A stretch of DNA of 64,000 nt. Source: Asterochloris sp. CNOR1. Taxonomy: Eukaryota; Chlorophyta; Trebouxiophyceae; Trebouxiales; Trebouxiaceae. The notes below the pieces were generated by a model that did no database searches, was not told the origin of the DNA, and saw nothing but the letters and a program-made list of their open reading frames with translations. Below are positions 12,901 through 36,532 of this stretch, in pieces (position 1 is the first letter of the stretch; each line of letters begins with the position of its first letter). The stretch lies in the NCBI GenBank assembly GCA_963969365.1, contig OZ017747.1, forward strand, positions 806,001 to 870,000. Direction: 5' to 3'. The position numbers were made by a program, and so were the translations under genes.

Positions 12901-14417
12901 TTTGAACTCCAAGCCACCCTCAGTAGAGCAGCAGCATGCACAGCTCGACCCTGCCACAGAGGCTCTGCCTGCTGCTGCTCGCACCTGACAGTGCTGGTGG
13001 GCGGCTGCAGGCCAGTGGTCATGAACTCCAGGGCCTGGGTGCTGTTGCCGCCGCCATCGCCAACCGAATAGGTGTATGTCTGATTGGGCAGCAAGTTTTC
13101 CAGCTGCACATGGTGGATGATGGGGCTGCTGTACACCAGGCTTGAGTTGATGGGCACCTGCAGCAGCATGTGCCGCACTGTCACACAGGGCGTGCGATGA
13201 GTTTGAACTTCTGCATTTCATCAATTTGACATTGTGCGCCATGGGCCCAGACGAGAGCTGTACTTGAGCAGGCTGCCAGAAGCTGGTACCACTGCAAGCA
13301 GGGGGGCACGGGGAGCACAGCAAGCTGCTTTAGGGAGGCACTCTTGGTCATGGGCTGGCCAGCACTGCAGCAGTCTGCGCCAGCCCCACCTGTGTGTAGA
13401 CCTGCCGGTCGCTGCCTGTCACATTGGAGCTGGGCAGCGAGGCTGCGCCATATGTGACCACGGAGCCAATGCTGTCAGGGTCAAGCCTGGCCTCTGCTGC
13501 TGGCCCACTTTCTAGGGGCCCAGAACCACTGTACTCGTTGCCTGCACGCGGCGTGCACGCCTGAAGTCTACACAGATTTCAGTGTCATAGGCACTGGCGA
13601 CACCTTGTGCAGTGCATCTTCAGTGCGCAACTCTGTTACAGAGGCAGGCCCGGGAGAAAGCACAAGCTGTGCAGCTGTGGACATAGCAATCTGATGCAAG
13701 TTGGGTCTGCTGCCAGGCCTGCATGATGCACAAGGTGTGCAGCTGCACACACAGCGGACCTGTGCTCCATGACACCCACACCGAGGTTGGACTGTGGTAA
13801 TTGAGCAGCACCTGCTCTGGCTGGAAGCCCTCCACTGTCCGGGCCAATGGAGCCTGTAAGGCAGGCAGCGTGTCAGCACTGGCCCTTCAGCATATATCCA
13901 CCTCGAGCACCTCCGCTCACACCTCATCCAGTGGCATGTCAAAACCATCACCGGGGCCAGTGTCGCGATCGTAAGGAATGGCTGCAGCGTGGGACACCCT
14001 CAGCTCATAGCCATGCGAGACTGCAGTCCTATCTGCACAGCTGTCTTGATACCTGGCACGTAAGCTGGTGCACACCTTGAGGCTATGAGGGGCCTGTCAA
14101 GCAGCGGCTTCACCTCTTGGACTGTCTGGCACATAAGCTGGAGCAGGCCTGGGTGCTATGAGGGACACAGCAGCAGCCATAAGGGTGCTGATGGCCAGCA
14201 CTGCGAGAATGGCAGTGACCACAATGAGCACTGCAGAATTCTTCTGAGTGAAACGCTTCCATGGGGAACTGAAGCTGGATCGCTCCTGATCCAGCAGGGC
14301 AGTCTGCTCCTCCTCCTCAGAGGGCATGGTGCAGATGCACTGCTCAGTTTGGTGCTGCTCATCGATTTGTCCTTCTTGGCGTCTGTCCTTGTGAGGTGGA
14401 GGCCTCAGGTTCTGCAA
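9961..14417 (-). CDS. Purple acid phosphatase with N-terminal membrane anchor
   Basis: A dinuclear-metal phosphatase that hydrolyses phosphate esters at acid pH. The first exon carries an acidic cytosolic tail with EEEEQTALLDQE, then a hydrophobic anchor (VLIVVTAILAVLAISTLMAA). Next comes the fibronectin-like N-domain (PEQVLLNYHSPTSVWVSWST; SPIIHHVQLENLLPNQTY). All five metal-ligand blocks can be read: VADMG near 12665, GDATYAG near 12575, GNH near 12165, VGFHTP near 11540 and LTGHVHA near 11110, continuing as YERMNRVHNYT in the next exon. The C-terminus reads EWSAFREASFGHV, WAWFRNHGGQRMAADE and VIIEKDSFRGC, with stop at 9961-9963. About 15 exons. ATG at 14417 or 14327 could start the protein. 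It is divergent from the BRM-like gene. The anchor plus acidic dileucine suggests a vacuole- or Golgi-directed type II membrane protein (inference). Confidence 0.88.
12803..13040 (-). repeat. Diverged tandem copy of a phosphatase exon edge
   Basis: The exon end coding for ...PPTSTVR with its donor (copy 12966-13036) is repeated about 120 b downstream in the intron (12846-12914). Both contain GCACCTGACAGTGCTGGTGG on the plus strand and the same flanking GCAGCATGCACAGCT. The intronic copy keeps CACTGTCAG|GTGCAAGC at the place of the real CACTGTCAG|GTGCGAGC. Confidence 0.9.
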
Positions 14418-14660
14418 ACGAGGCTCTACTGTGTGCTGCGGAGGACTGACAGCGCTCTGCAGCTTCCAGCATGGATTTTAATTGTGCAAGTGAGGAAAAC
14501 TCTTCATGTCAGTCTTCCCTCATCACCGTTGCAGAGCAGAGAATCAACACTGGAGAGTTTCTTATGCAGGCTCACAAGCTACCTGAGCACCCCTGAGGCT
14601 TCTTGTTCCAAATCGGAGCAGAAGCCAGGCTATGCTGCTCTTGACATAACAGAGCTCAGC
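14418..14660. promoter_or_regulatory. Short divergent intergenic region PAP/BRM
   Basis: Only about 240 b separate the putative start codons of the minus-strand phosphatase and the plus-strand BRM-like gene, so both promoters must lie here or within the flanking transcribed sequence. No TATA box or other defined element was recognised. Confidence 0.4.
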
Positions 14661-26728
<12,068 letters not shown>

Positions 26729-26843
26729 CATGAGTGGCATTCTGATGAGAAGCCCCAGAAACACCTCCCCTACTGGCCCCCTTTTGAAAGACGCACATGC
26801 GTGTACATTGATGCAGTTTTTACTGATGCAAGCTGCTGCGTGT

Positions 26844-26848
26844 TGTAA
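26844..26848 (+). terminator. TGTAA polyadenylation signal of the BRM-like gene
   Basis: TGTAA lies 116 b after the stop codon. This pentamer is the usual chlorophyte poly(A) signal. The assignment is by position and motif only. Confidence 0.5.
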
Positions 26849-27300
26849 GTGTTGAAAGAGCAGCACTGGCTTGCTGCAGTATGCAGAGGGCCATATGGTT
26901 CGCGTTCCAAACCATTGTTGTGATCAGGCACGTCAAATGGGGCAGCTTGGGCATGTTATTTTAGACTGTGAGAGAGCATGATTGGCAGAGGGTCAAAGCA
27001 GCATGCAGTGATCATGATGAATTGCAGCATTGACAGGTTTGCAAACACCCTGGGAAAGTGCCGCTGCGCTGCTCCATGCATCAGTTGCTCTGGAGTTTCA
27101 TGACTATACAGGGCTCCAGGCATCTGACCCATCCTCGAATGCCCAATCTCTCTCTCTCTTGTGGCAATTGGTCTTTACAGCAGAGGCCTCCCCTGCAGCA
27201 AGGCAGCAGGCTGTGAGGAGTGTACGTGCTGCATCTCAAACTGCTGCAGTATCTGCTGCATGAAGCAGGAGATGCCGCAAGCAGGACAACAACTGTTAGT
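26849..27300. other. Gap downstream of the BRM-like gene
   Basis: Apart from a short (CT)n run near 27149 nothing was recognised. The region lies between the convergent 3' ends of the BRM-like gene and the minus-strand coiled-coil region. Confidence 0.4.
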
Positions 27301-30300
27301 AAGAGAACCAGGAAGCCAGGCTAGCCTATCTCATTTGCAGTTTCACCTGCTGTCTTTGACCCTTGGCTGCTACCAGAGTCAGCAGCAGCGCCGTGCCCAC
27401 GGTGTACTGCAGAGATGCTCCAGTCATCACTGCGGACAGCTGGCGCAGTGTTGAGCCCAGATGCTGCATCACGCTCATGCCCAGCTGCCAGCAGCCTCTC
27501 AAAGGCAGGGCCGCAGGCGGGCGCCCTGCGCTCAGCCGCCTCATCGTCCTGATTGTCAGCCGCCTCATTGTCCTGAACCTGGCCAGCCCAGTCTGCATAG
27601 CATGATATGGCACTCACAGACTACGCTGACTTCAAAACGTTACTTTCACAAGACAGGATCTGTCATGGGCAAGACATGCTGCAGTTTGCAGCTGAGAGCT
27701 GACAAAGTACTTCAGCAGGCGGGACAGTCGCACCTGACACAACATCTCCTTCGGCTGCAACCTCTTCCTCCACGGCAGCCTGCTCCTCCTCCTACTGTAC
27801 AGCGGGGGGGGCAGATGTTGCGCCCATTCTCACACTGTTCTGCCACCAGCAGCGTCTCCAGGGCCTGACGGGCATGTCGTCATTGCTGCAGGTGCTTCAA
27901 GGTGATGCCCTGCGCGGCAGCCCTTGCACCATCAGCGCGAGGGCAGCAATGTCCATCCCCAGGTGCCAAGGCAAGCAGTCCAACAAACAGGGGCCGTTCC
28001 GACCTTCTGCCTGGTCCAGAGCTCAGGTTGTTGCAAATCACACAGGGCACGCTGCAGCTTAAAAGCAGCTGCGGGAGGGATACACGCGTAGATGCACAGG
28101 CACATACTGTCACCTGTAGCCCAGTCTGCTCTGCTCAGCGCCATGTAGTGTGATGTCGCCCCTCACTTCAGGCAGGTCACCGCCCCGCATGTTCTGCAGC
28201 TTGTGCCCGCATGCACCAGGTAAAGCCGTCCTGCCACCCTTGCATGCTGGCAGCGTCCAGCCAGTGCCATGCGCTTGGGCCCCTCACCCCACTTGAGTCG
28301 GTGCCCAGCATGCCCTGCGGCTCTGCTTTGATGCACCTGGTGACACCAGCTGTGCTCAGCTCTCGTCAAGGGCTCGTGCCGCTCACCTCACTCGAGTCGC
28401 CATCTGCGTCGCCGCCCATCATGTCCTGCAACTCTGCCCAGACACCCTCCGGATCGATGGGCAGGTCCATGATGACGCTGTGCCGCTGGGTCAGCTTGCG
28501 CACGTCTTCAACGGTCAGGGTGCCGCTGGGGCAGACTGTGCGCCACAGGCGACGCAGCGTGGGCAGGTGCAGGCTCCCTGCAGAGCAGTGGCTTGTTGCT
28601 GAGGGCTGCATGCTTGCAGGGTGGCAGAGCCAGTATGCAGGTGCACGCACACTTCAGAGCAGGAGCTTTGTTTGAAGGCTGAGACTTATTTGCGTTGCAG
28701 AGAGGACCTAGCAAGCGGACTATGTCAGGCCTCTTGCTTGCCTCCACCACCCCAGTCTTCAAAGCATAGCCAAGACGCCGTCCCCGGAACAAAGCTGGCC
28801 AAGCCATGCAAACCCATCAAGGGGCTGCACAGGAGCTGTCGGGCTTACAGAGCATCCCAGCTATGCGGCAGAGGCTGCTAGGCTCATGCAGCATAGGCTG
28901 TGCTCAGACCCAGTTGCTGGCCTGCAGGTGCATGTGGACTCAAACTGACAGCAACCCAACTCGGGGGAGGGGCTGCTGACCTGGTCATGCAGCATAGTCA
29001 CCACCATCTGGTGCACATGATGATACACTGACAGCAACCTACCTGGTGGGCAAGGGCTGTTCAGCTCGTCAGGCACGATGGCGCCCACCAGCTGGCGCAC
29101 CCACCAGGGCATCAGCCTCCAGGCTGCACTCCCGCAGCTGGCCCAGCGCCCGCTCGAAGTCGTCAGCAGCCGCCTGGGCCTCTGCGGCCTCCTGCTCAGC
29201 AACATTTCTCGCGTGCACCAAGCTGCAGGGGCAAAAGCCAGTGTCAGACATCATGTCGTGTCGGGCCATTCGCTCACTGCACAGACGCTCTGCCTCCTGC
29301 TCACCCCTGGCCTGCACCAGGCTGCAGGGGGGCACACAAGCGTCAGGCACATCTCAGCGCTTACACTCTGTTCCAGCAGCAGTGAGCTCTCCCTGCTGCT
29401 CCAGCAGGCCTGCGTGCCCGCATTAGGCGGCAGGGGCACACAACAGTGTCACACGTCATGTAAAGTCCCACTCAGTCCCACTTGGGACCCCGCCAGCTTG
29501 GTCTGCCTTTTGCTTGATGTCTCTGCGCACCGTCTCTGCGCGCCTTCTCCAGGCATGCACAGCTGCCAGCCTGTTATTTAGTATCAGATATCTTGTATGT
29601 CAGCACTCAGCGTCTGTGCCGGCAGAGAGGCACTTTGCCTCCCGGCATGCATGTGTGCCTGCTGCACCAGCCTGCATAGTCACAGACCAGTGTCAAGCTC
29701 CATGCCCGCAACAGGCTCTGTACAAAGCAGACATGGCGCTCTGGCCCCTGCTCGGCATCTCTGGTCGCCTGCACCAGGCTGCAGGCGCACAGACCAATGT
29801 TGGTCTTCATGTCAGCAAGTCATGTGTGGTCAACTGCCTCAGCTGCTGCCTGGCGTCATTGTGTGCCTGCAGCAGGACATCAATAGGTGCCAGTGTCAAT
29901 TCTTGATGCGCTGCCACTGTGGCAGTCCTCCTTCTTCAGGCAGCGCTGCACACGAATGCGATGCTGCAGGGGTGCATGACAAGGTCAGAGAGACGCCCAC
30001 GTGGGTTCTGTCTCTTCGCGACGATGTCATATTTTACCTCAGGCTGCAAGCCCGCAGGGCAGACACAACAGGGATCCAACTCTCAGGTGCTGCCCTGCTG
30101 GGGCAACTTTGATGCGCTGACATGCTGCATTCAAGCAGCCCGGCAAGGGACTTCATGCCTGTGCTACACCTTGTCGACCTCAAGGGCAGAAGGTCAGGCA
30201 GACTGAGCAAAGATGCCCATTCAAATAGTTGACATCAAGCTGCCCTGCCAGCTTCTGAGCGCAGCCCAGCATATGACAACAAGCTGGTTTAAGGTCACGC

Positions 30301-33300
30301 AGCCATCTATCTGAACGGGAAGCTCACTTGCTCAGCTGCGCAATGGCATCGTGCACCATCTCAGGGCTCCACTGCAGCCACTCCTGCACGATCACAGGCT
30401 GCCTGCCCTGCTCAAACTGCTCCAGGACGCTGCCCAGCCTGGGCTGCAGCAGCCTCCAGGGCGCCGTTGCTGAGGCTGGGGGTGGCTGCCAGGGTGCCAG
30501 CTGCCTTTATCAGCCCCTCAACATCCACCTTCTGCAAGCCAGTGTGGGTTTGATGTGAGTCGTCAGACCTTGACAGCCCCCAAAAGCTAGGCAGGCACTT
30601 CCCAAGATTCTGTCTTGTCTGTCTGCCCTGGCAAGTGGCCGCACAGTGCTTTCAACCTTGGTGTATCATCCAGCAAATCCAGCCTTTGAGCCAGAATGCT
30701 AGCCCAGTTTGCCAACTATTGAACGCAACCAACCTGGACAGCCGCATCCAGCCCCAGGTCCCCAACATCGGCCAGGGCCTGCAGCTCCCTCAGCGCCTTC
30801 ACAGCCAGCTGCATCTGGTGCTGCACGGCAGCTGTCCGCGCCTGGCTGGCCAGGCTGCTCATCAGCACGCAGGCGGTGCACGCCTGCAGGCGCCACAAGG
30901 AGCACGGTTGCTGGGCGCAGCGTGCTGCCTGGCCAGGACGGGTGTGACTCTTTATCTGGATGCGATGCAGGAGGGCAGGCAGGGTGGCAAACTCATGTGC
31001 AGCATCGTGTGCGGCACGCTGCTGGCCACGCTGTGCACCAGCGAGCCTGCTGGCAGGCCTGCAGGCACAGGGTCCTGAGCATGTGAGGAAGCAAGGATGC
31101 AGCCAGGCACATCTGCTGCAACGCTTGTGGCACAATTTGATGCCGTTCCCACAAACAGTGCCTTTGTATGTGTTGGGAGTGCCTTGGCGCATGAATGTAT
31201 GTGCCTTGCCCAAAAACGTTGATGCACATGCTGAGCAGCACACTGAGCAGGACCGACCTGTTGCCTGTGAAGGAGGGCAGACAGGGTTGCGGCGTGGTCA
31301 GCCCCCGACACCATAGGCACCCCATCTGGCTGCTCCCCACCCCCAATCACCTCCAGCTGCTCCTGCAGGTACAGGGAGGCAATGATTGGCTCAGCTCTGG
31401 CACCATGGGATCAGAACACGCAACCTCATTGGAAACCCTGCAGGTTTGCAAGAGCTGCCTCAAGCTGCTCCTGCAGGCACAGGCAGGCACAGCCTGTGGC
31501 CAGCAGGCTGTAGGGTATAGAAGGCGTAACTGCCTCTGGCTTGCCAGCTGACACAAGCCGCAATCAAGCCTGCAAGAGATGGGCTGCAAGAGGATGTGCT
31601 GCAGCGCAGCTGTGAGTCCATCTCTGGCAGGCTGCTCAGCATGTGAGCGACCTGCCCTCACAACTGCACCATTCACCATTAGTCTCAACATGAAATTACT
31701 GCCTTCCAACACCCCAGCACACAGGACCCTACCAGGGATTCAAAGCATGCTCAACTGTTACTGCCCCAGGAACCGCAAAGATAAGCCCCTGTCCAGCCCT
31801 TCCAAGTTCTTGACACATGGCCCCCTCGTACGTGTAGCATGCTCACTTTCAACTGCTGCGGGGCACCACGCAGGCGCTCCACCAAGGGCAGACGCTTGTG
31901 GTTGCAGGCCCAGCCAAGTGCATTGACATGCTTCTGTGAAGTGGGCCCCCACCAGGGACAGCCTGCTCGCCTGGGCCAGCGCCAGGGCAAGTTGTTGGAG
32001 GTATGGCTGGCTCTGGGTGGTGCAGAACGGCCAGTTCCAGGGCCTCCTGCAGGCGCTGGTCACAGCCCTGGCATACAGGCGCTCCCAATCCAGATTTTCC
32101 ACAAAACTCCGTAAACTTGGCCCCCTCTCAGGTGCAGCGTGCTCATCTGAACCATTTCAGTGGGTCCTGCAGCCCACTAGTGTGCAGCAAGACACTTAAG
32201 ACTCGTCCAGGTGCAGGCTGCTGACCTGGGCCAGCTCGAGGAGGACCTGGGCCTCCTGCAGGCGCCGCTCAGAGGCCTGGTGCCCTTCAGCCTGCTCCTT
32301 GTGGCGACGCTCTGAGTCCAGCACCTGCTGCTCCAGCTCCGTGATACGGCTGCGCAGGACCCACCTGCAGGGCAGGTGGTGCCCGGTAAATACCTGTGCA
32401 GGTCACGCTCAGGGTTCCCTTTGACCTGCTCCTGTGGCCCCTGCCCTGCCATCAGCACCTGCTGCTGCAGCTCTGTGATGCAGCTCTGTGATGCAGGTGT
32501 CCTGTGTAGCAAGTCTGCAGGAAGAGGCCACCACACTTTGCATCTTGCAGCTGAAGCATCAGGCGGCCTGCTCCTGGATGTGGATCACTCTCCCCTGCAG
32601 CTGCTGCTCCAGCTCTGCAATGCAGCTGCATGGCGTCACCCATGAGGAGGGCGCATGCCAGGACTGCTGCGCAGGGGCTGGTGCAGTCTGCAGGAGCCAC
32701 TGCCCAGAGATCACCTGAGCACTCCCGTGGGAGCCCCACAAGATGGCAGTCTGTAGCTGCACAGGGTGAGAGCTTGACGGAGCTGTAAGGCGCTGTCATG
32801 CACGCTATTGCACTGGAGGGACCAGTGGGGAAACGAGGAAAGAGGAGACCTCTGGGGTTCTTGTAACCAGGCCCTGCTCACCGATCAGGCAGTCAAGGGA
32901 CCAAGCCTTGAGACCGGATCTGCCCATGCATGTCTCACAGCTGCGCATCACCTTGCTCTCACAGGGGCCACAGGGAGACAGGGCTGTTCAAGCAGACTCA
33001 CTGTTCTGCATCAGTGTCCGCATGGTCCAGGGAACCCTCCGCCCTCAGCTCCTGGCCAGCCACCTGCAGGCAATAGGGGCTGCCGCATTGGCGTGCAGGC
33101 TTTCTGCGAACAGATGCTGATGGCCAAGCATGGGACGTGGCTTCTTCAGAGGGCCAGCACATGCTGCTGTGGCCAGTGCTTGGTGTTGCGCTACAACCGC
33201 CCCCCCTTCAGGCTACCTCGTGATAGAGCAGCAGCAGCACAACTGGGCCGGTCACACCAAAAGTGCAACAGGGTGGCATGCTGCTGTGGTCACCAACTGG

Positions 33301-35212
33301 TCTCGAGGTGTGGCTGACAAGTCACACCACACTTTTGAGTGCATTAGCTGGCATGCTGTGCCCATCTCCTGCATGCCATCTTGCAGCAAAATGCCCTGGC
33401 ACCCTGCTGCAACTCCACCACATCCCATCATGACACCAGATTGCAACTCCATTCCAGTGCTCCAAGGCTCCATGGCACCACCAAGACTGCCCTTCCAGTG
33501 CAATTCCTACATTTAATAGCTCACATCTTGAACGCATGCCTCTTGCACACCACCCCCGGCCATAGTTGCACTGCCCTCCTGCTGCAGCTGATGCACGTCC
33601 CAACTGACGGCATCAAAGTCTACCTGTAGGGGCTGAAGCACTCTGCGGGTGTACTGAAAGTCATCCCGCAGCCTGGACAGCTCCAGAGCCTGCAGGGTGC
33701 CAAGCACTGAGACACGGTATGATGTCTTCTGCAACACAGCATCAAACAGCTCGACAGGACTGCGTTTGGGTGATAACAGTGGGACGTCTTGAATCCCGTG
33801 GTTACTGGCGTTTGTGGGTCAACCTATGGTGGCATCAAAGCCCCACATGTTCTGTATGCATGCATTGTTAGGTGCCGTAAAAGCGCATCAAGCTGCAGGG
33901 TGTCCATGCAGCCCCTGGGAAGGCATGGCAGATGCAGCCTCAGGTTTTCACCCACAGGAAAACTCAATGACAGACCCCCCATCTTTTCTGCTGACCTGAC
34001 ACCCCACATTTTGCTGCAGCCGCTGGGTGACCTCCTGCTGGTGGGCGACCTGGCTGTGCAGCTCCTGGCCTGCCAGGGTGGCCTGCTGCAGCTCCCTCCG
34101 AAGAGCGCATTTCTGCTGCGCCATGGCTGCCTGCACCTTGGCCTCCACAGCAGCCTGAATGGCCGCATCTGGCACCAACCCTGCACCCGCCTGGGATGGC
34201 TGCTGCCAGAACGCATCAGCTGCCTGGGTGGGCTGCTTGGCGGGCCCAGAAGCTGCTTCGGCAGCCTGCTCAGCAGCCTCTGCCACTGCCGTGGTGCCGG
34301 CGTGCAGGGGCTCCATAGCCTGCTGTCGCTGGTGCTGGAGGGGGTCTGGCCTCGGTGCCGCTGCCCCAGACTGCAGGAATGCCTGTCCGCTCTGCTGCAG
34401 GTGCTGGCCATGTGCGCCCTGCGGCGGCTCTGCACTCCGGGATCCCAGTGCACCCTGTGCTGCGTCAGGCTCTGTTCCAGCCTGCAGTCTCACAGCGCTT
34501 CTCTCTGCGGCGTCGGCTGAGGCTGCACCTGGGCACCCCTGCTCTGGCATCCTCTCCTGAAGCAGGATGTGCCGCGCACCTCTGCTGGGTGGTTTGGCAG
34601 CAGCAGAATGAGAGCTGGAGTTCCCGGATGGCTGCACAGCCCGACTGGCACCACGTGCACTGCTGTCGCCAGTGGCAGAAGGCTGCTGGGGCACATGCTG
34701 CAGCTGCAGGGCTGCAGGGGCCAGCGCACCCTGCAGCGGCCCCTGGATGTCAATGCGGCGGGGCGGGCTGCTGGGCTGCTTCGAGGAAGGCAGCACCACT
34801 GCTGCTGGCCAGGCCTCGTCGTCGCCTGCTCCGCCCAGCCACTCTCTGGCGCTGCCAGTGCCAGCAGCAAATGCCTGCTGCTTCTGCACCTGGTGCACCA
34901 CTGCCTGCACCTTCTTGAGGGCCCCGGCAATGTAGGCCTTGCGGGCGGCAGGGTCGTGAAGCTGGTTCTGAGCCCAGGCAGCCTGCTGCCAGTAGTCGAT
35001 GGCCATGAGCTTGAGCTCCAGCTTGCGAGGAATGTTGAGGCCCAGACTGAGCTGGGGCGGGTCGCTTTCCACAACAAAGGTGATTGCGTCAGGATTGCGT
35101 GCATCCACCATTGGCGGCTGGTACTTGAAGTCAGCAGGGATCTCCCTGTTGCAGGGGATGGCCAGTGCAGCGTAGTCTGCTTTGGAGCTGCGGAGGATCT
35201 TGGCCCAAGCCC
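27300..35212 (-). CDS. Large coiled-coil protein gene(s), unrecognised; boundaries uncertain
   Basis: A set of minus-strand exons, perhaps one gene and perhaps two. The largest (about 35212-34003) begins after CTGCAG with AWAKILRSSKADYAALA. It continues NPDAITFVVESDPPQLS and LELKLMAIDYWQQAAWAQNQ, then a Gln/Ala/Pro-rich linker, and ends in a helix (RRELQQATLAGQELHSQ). Later exons: 33689-33624 (LELSRLRDDFQYTRRVLQ), about 32356-32230 (ITELEQQVLDSERRHKEQAE), about 30910-30735 (QHQMQLAVKALRELQALAD), about 30400-30325 (VQEWLQWSPEMVHDAIAQLS), about 29205-29085 (AAADDFERALGQLRECSLEA), about 28790-28710 (YALKTGVVEASKRPDIVRLL), about 28570-28380 (LRRLWRTVCPSGTLTVEDVR) and 27600-27330 (possible hydrophobic end, QYTVGTALLLTLVAAKG). 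Helical heptad-like sequence suggests a structural or tethering protein. I do not recognise the family and the exon chain is incomplete. Confidence 0.45.
29205..29910 (-). repeat. Degenerate array of about six exon-edge copies
   Basis: Plus-strand copies of a CTGCACCAGGCTGCAGGGGC-like core followed by CAGTGTCA...CATG start near 29209, 29310, 29410, 29655, 29767 and 29869. They are preceded by variants of GCCTCCTGCTC. The first copy is the start of the exon coding for NVAEQEAAEAQAAADD; the others lie upstream of it (in transcript sense) in the intron. Spacing is about 100 b, except for one gap of about 245 b. Confidence 0.8.
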
Positions 35213-36508
35213 CTGCAGGCACGACACGACTTGCATGAGAGGGTCTGACACCTGCTGTAGACCAGGTGGGCATCAAGTTGTGGGGACTCACAGGGGCGAG
35301 GGCTGCAGCAGGCAGTCCATAAATGAGCAGACAGCCTGCCATGCAGCTACAACAAGCACGGAAACAGAGACACCACACAGCTCAACACAGCCTCAGCCAA
35401 TCATCTGAGGCCCCAGGCTTGAGCACCAGCCAACACATGCAGCAGGCACATGGGACCAGGCCACCCCAGCAATTTTACCGATGATGGCCGAAGCAAGAAG
35501 GATGACGGCACAGCCAAGCAGGGTTGTGCTGCACTAGCGCAGGGCTATGCTGTCTGCCACGGCGCTGAGGCCCAGTACAAGGAGGCCAGTGGAGAATGAA
35601 GCGCTCCCTGCGCATGCCTGCACAGCACAGGCCGGACGCTGAGGGCTGCCTAAGTCAGCGTGCAATGCTGCTCTGCGCTGCGCTGCCTGCCGCAAGACTC
35701 ACCAGCCACGCCTCTGCAGGGTGACATGTTAGCCAGGCCTTCCAGGTTTCAGGGACCATGTCAACTGAAAAAGCATGCTGCCACAAGCTGCAGCACCAGC
35801 GTCGCATGACGGCTCTGCAGTGTGCTGGCAGAGCCACTGCCACGCACCAGGCCACGGCGCATGTCAGCAGGCACCCCAGCAGCTGGAGCACAAGGAATGC
35901 CAGCATGGCAAGGCATGCCGTGAACTCCAGAAGCTTTTCCATGCAGCCTGCAAGGTTTGACATCTAAATCCTCCTGTAACATTCCGGTTCATAACGGAAG
36001 TGACAGAGCTCTAGAGCTGGATATAGCTCCATGGAGGGCTTGCTGCAGAGCCACTGCAACCATCTCCTGAGCAGGAAAACGATGCTGGCTAGGTCTCTCA
36101 GATCGGTCTCCCGGACAGTGCCAGTTGGGAGGCTGCAAGCCATGTGTATGAGTGGCAGGAACAGCACCACAGCCTCAGCAACTGCACAGGCGGCAGCCCC
36201 AACCTCAGTTCCAAGAAAACAGGGCATAAAGGCAAGCTGTAGCAAGCTGCAGCTGCTCCTTGGACATGCAAGTGCCCAAATGGTCAACACGTCCGCTCTG
36301 GCTGCAGGATGGCCCATGGCAGTCACAGGACCAGGCCCTGGTCCAGCTCACAGAGCGTGATGCTCAACAAGCCGCCACACTGCAACCAGGTGGGGGGCGA
36401 GAGGGAGGACTGGACACACCGCTCGTACAAGGGCCTGCCATCTTTTGCAAGAGCTGAAAGCCATGTGCAGTTTGTCGGCCCTCCTGCACCAAGGCTTCCT
36501 TGGCCAAA
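35213..36508 (-). other. Unresolved region with hydrophobic minus-strand frames
   Basis: Two minus-strand stretches look protein-like but could not be joined or identified. One at about 36330-35990 contains AVVLFLPLIHMACSLPTG and ASIVFLLRRWLQWL. The other at 35950-35750 contains LLEFTACLAMLAFLVLQLLG and a Cys-rich second hydrophobic segment. They could be exons of a small membrane protein or upstream exons of the coiled-coil gene. The rest shows nothing recognisable. Confidence 0.25.
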
Positions 36509-36532
36509 GCTGAGTAAATGGAACTGATGCAG

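Noticed and set aside
14085-14660. Upstream extension of the BRM-like open frame
   Set aside because: It runs antisense through the first phosphatase exon and has no family similarity; ATG 14661 is a better start.
27145-27160. Short (CT)n run
   Set aside because: Too short to be more than a simple repeat or pyrimidine tract.
29040-29100. Alternative coding frame VRQLVGAIVPDELNSPCPP in the coiled-coil region
   Set aside because: The preceding coiled-coil exon ends at a good GTGGGT donor just before it; it may be intron. Left undecided, not annotated.
34490-35251. Long Ser/Arg-rich minus-strand frame overlapping the large coiled-coil-gene exon
   Set aside because: It is a shifted shadow of the exon beginning at 35212, whose frame shows protein-like conserved character.
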